The translations under genes were made by a program, and so were the position numbers. Below are positions 32,535 through 32,542 of a stretch of DNA of 32,542 nt, piece by piece. Position 1 is the stretch's first letter; every line of letters begins with the position of its first letter. This DNA comes from Terriglobia bacterium (GTDB lineage: Bacteria > Acidobacteriota > Terriglobia > UBA7540). The stretch is taken from the NCBI GenBank assembly GCA_030038235.1, contig JASHPE010000094.1, positions 1 to 32,542 of the forward strand, given 5' to 3'. Under the pieces are notes generated by a model. It saw only the letters and a list, made by a program, of their open reading frames with translations. It ran no database searches and was not told the DNA's origin.

Positions 32535-32542
32535 CCTGGCAA

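Overview
The window looks like a chromosomal segment of an uncultivated soil Acidobacteriota (Terriglobia-like). This rests on family content, not on a database hit. It carries an acidobacterial VWFA-type protein, a very large TonB-dependent receptor with a carboxypeptidase-regulatory N-terminus, a CRTAC1 (FG-GAP/ASPIC-UnbV) protein with a Tat signal, several exported TPR proteins, a DUF4382 protein and a GH3 enzyme beside a XylR-type regulator. Base composition is moderately GC-rich. Long antisense shadow ORFs are common and were discarded.

Layout. Positions 1-1015 hold no convincing gene but contain two tRNA-Arg-like 3' halves and several perfect hairpins, i.e. decayed tRNA or integration-site debris. 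Positions 1016-2098 (+) are a DUF3179 protein whose reading frame is interrupted by a single TGA exactly at the first Cys of the family's CxxC-type motif. A stem-loop with bacterial SECIS geometry follows, so this is a candidate selenoprotein with a UxxC motif. Next come an acidobacterial VWFA protein (2234-4054), a MITE-like inverted repeat (4068-4200), a seven-heme cytochrome c (4197-5390) and a small four-helix-bundle gene (5444-5803) bracketed by perfect 24-bp inverted repeats.

Positions 5855-17087 (-) form one long co-directional block. In transcription order it is the TonB-dependent receptor, a rho-independent terminator, three TPR proteins, the CRTAC1 protein and a carboxypeptidase-regulatory/TPR protein. 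The likely theme is uptake at the outer membrane plus periplasmic scaffolding. Copies of the GAGTC-type repeat that brackets the four-helix-bundle gene sit at the gene borders of this block and run into the ends of coding sequences. Positions 17088-18552 are a long non-coding region with a structured receptor leader, palindromes and an imperfect direct repeat of exactly 221-bp period containing promoter-like pairs.

The right-hand part holds a secreted protein of unknown function (18553-19401), a GH3 beta-glycosidase with PA14 insertion (19541-22204) and its likely regulator XylR (22380-23657), a DUF4382 protein (24264-25901), a DinB-family protein and an unrecognised beta-propeller-like protein. 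These are followed by a laccase-like multicopper oxidase (27717-29396) whose 3' end overlaps by 50 bp the convergent alpha-glucan phosphorylase glgP (29347-31971), and a repeat-laden ORF at the right edge.

The most notable items are the putative DUF3179 selenoprotein, the four-helix-bundle cassette with its dispersed repeat family, and the 221-bp promoter-like duplication.
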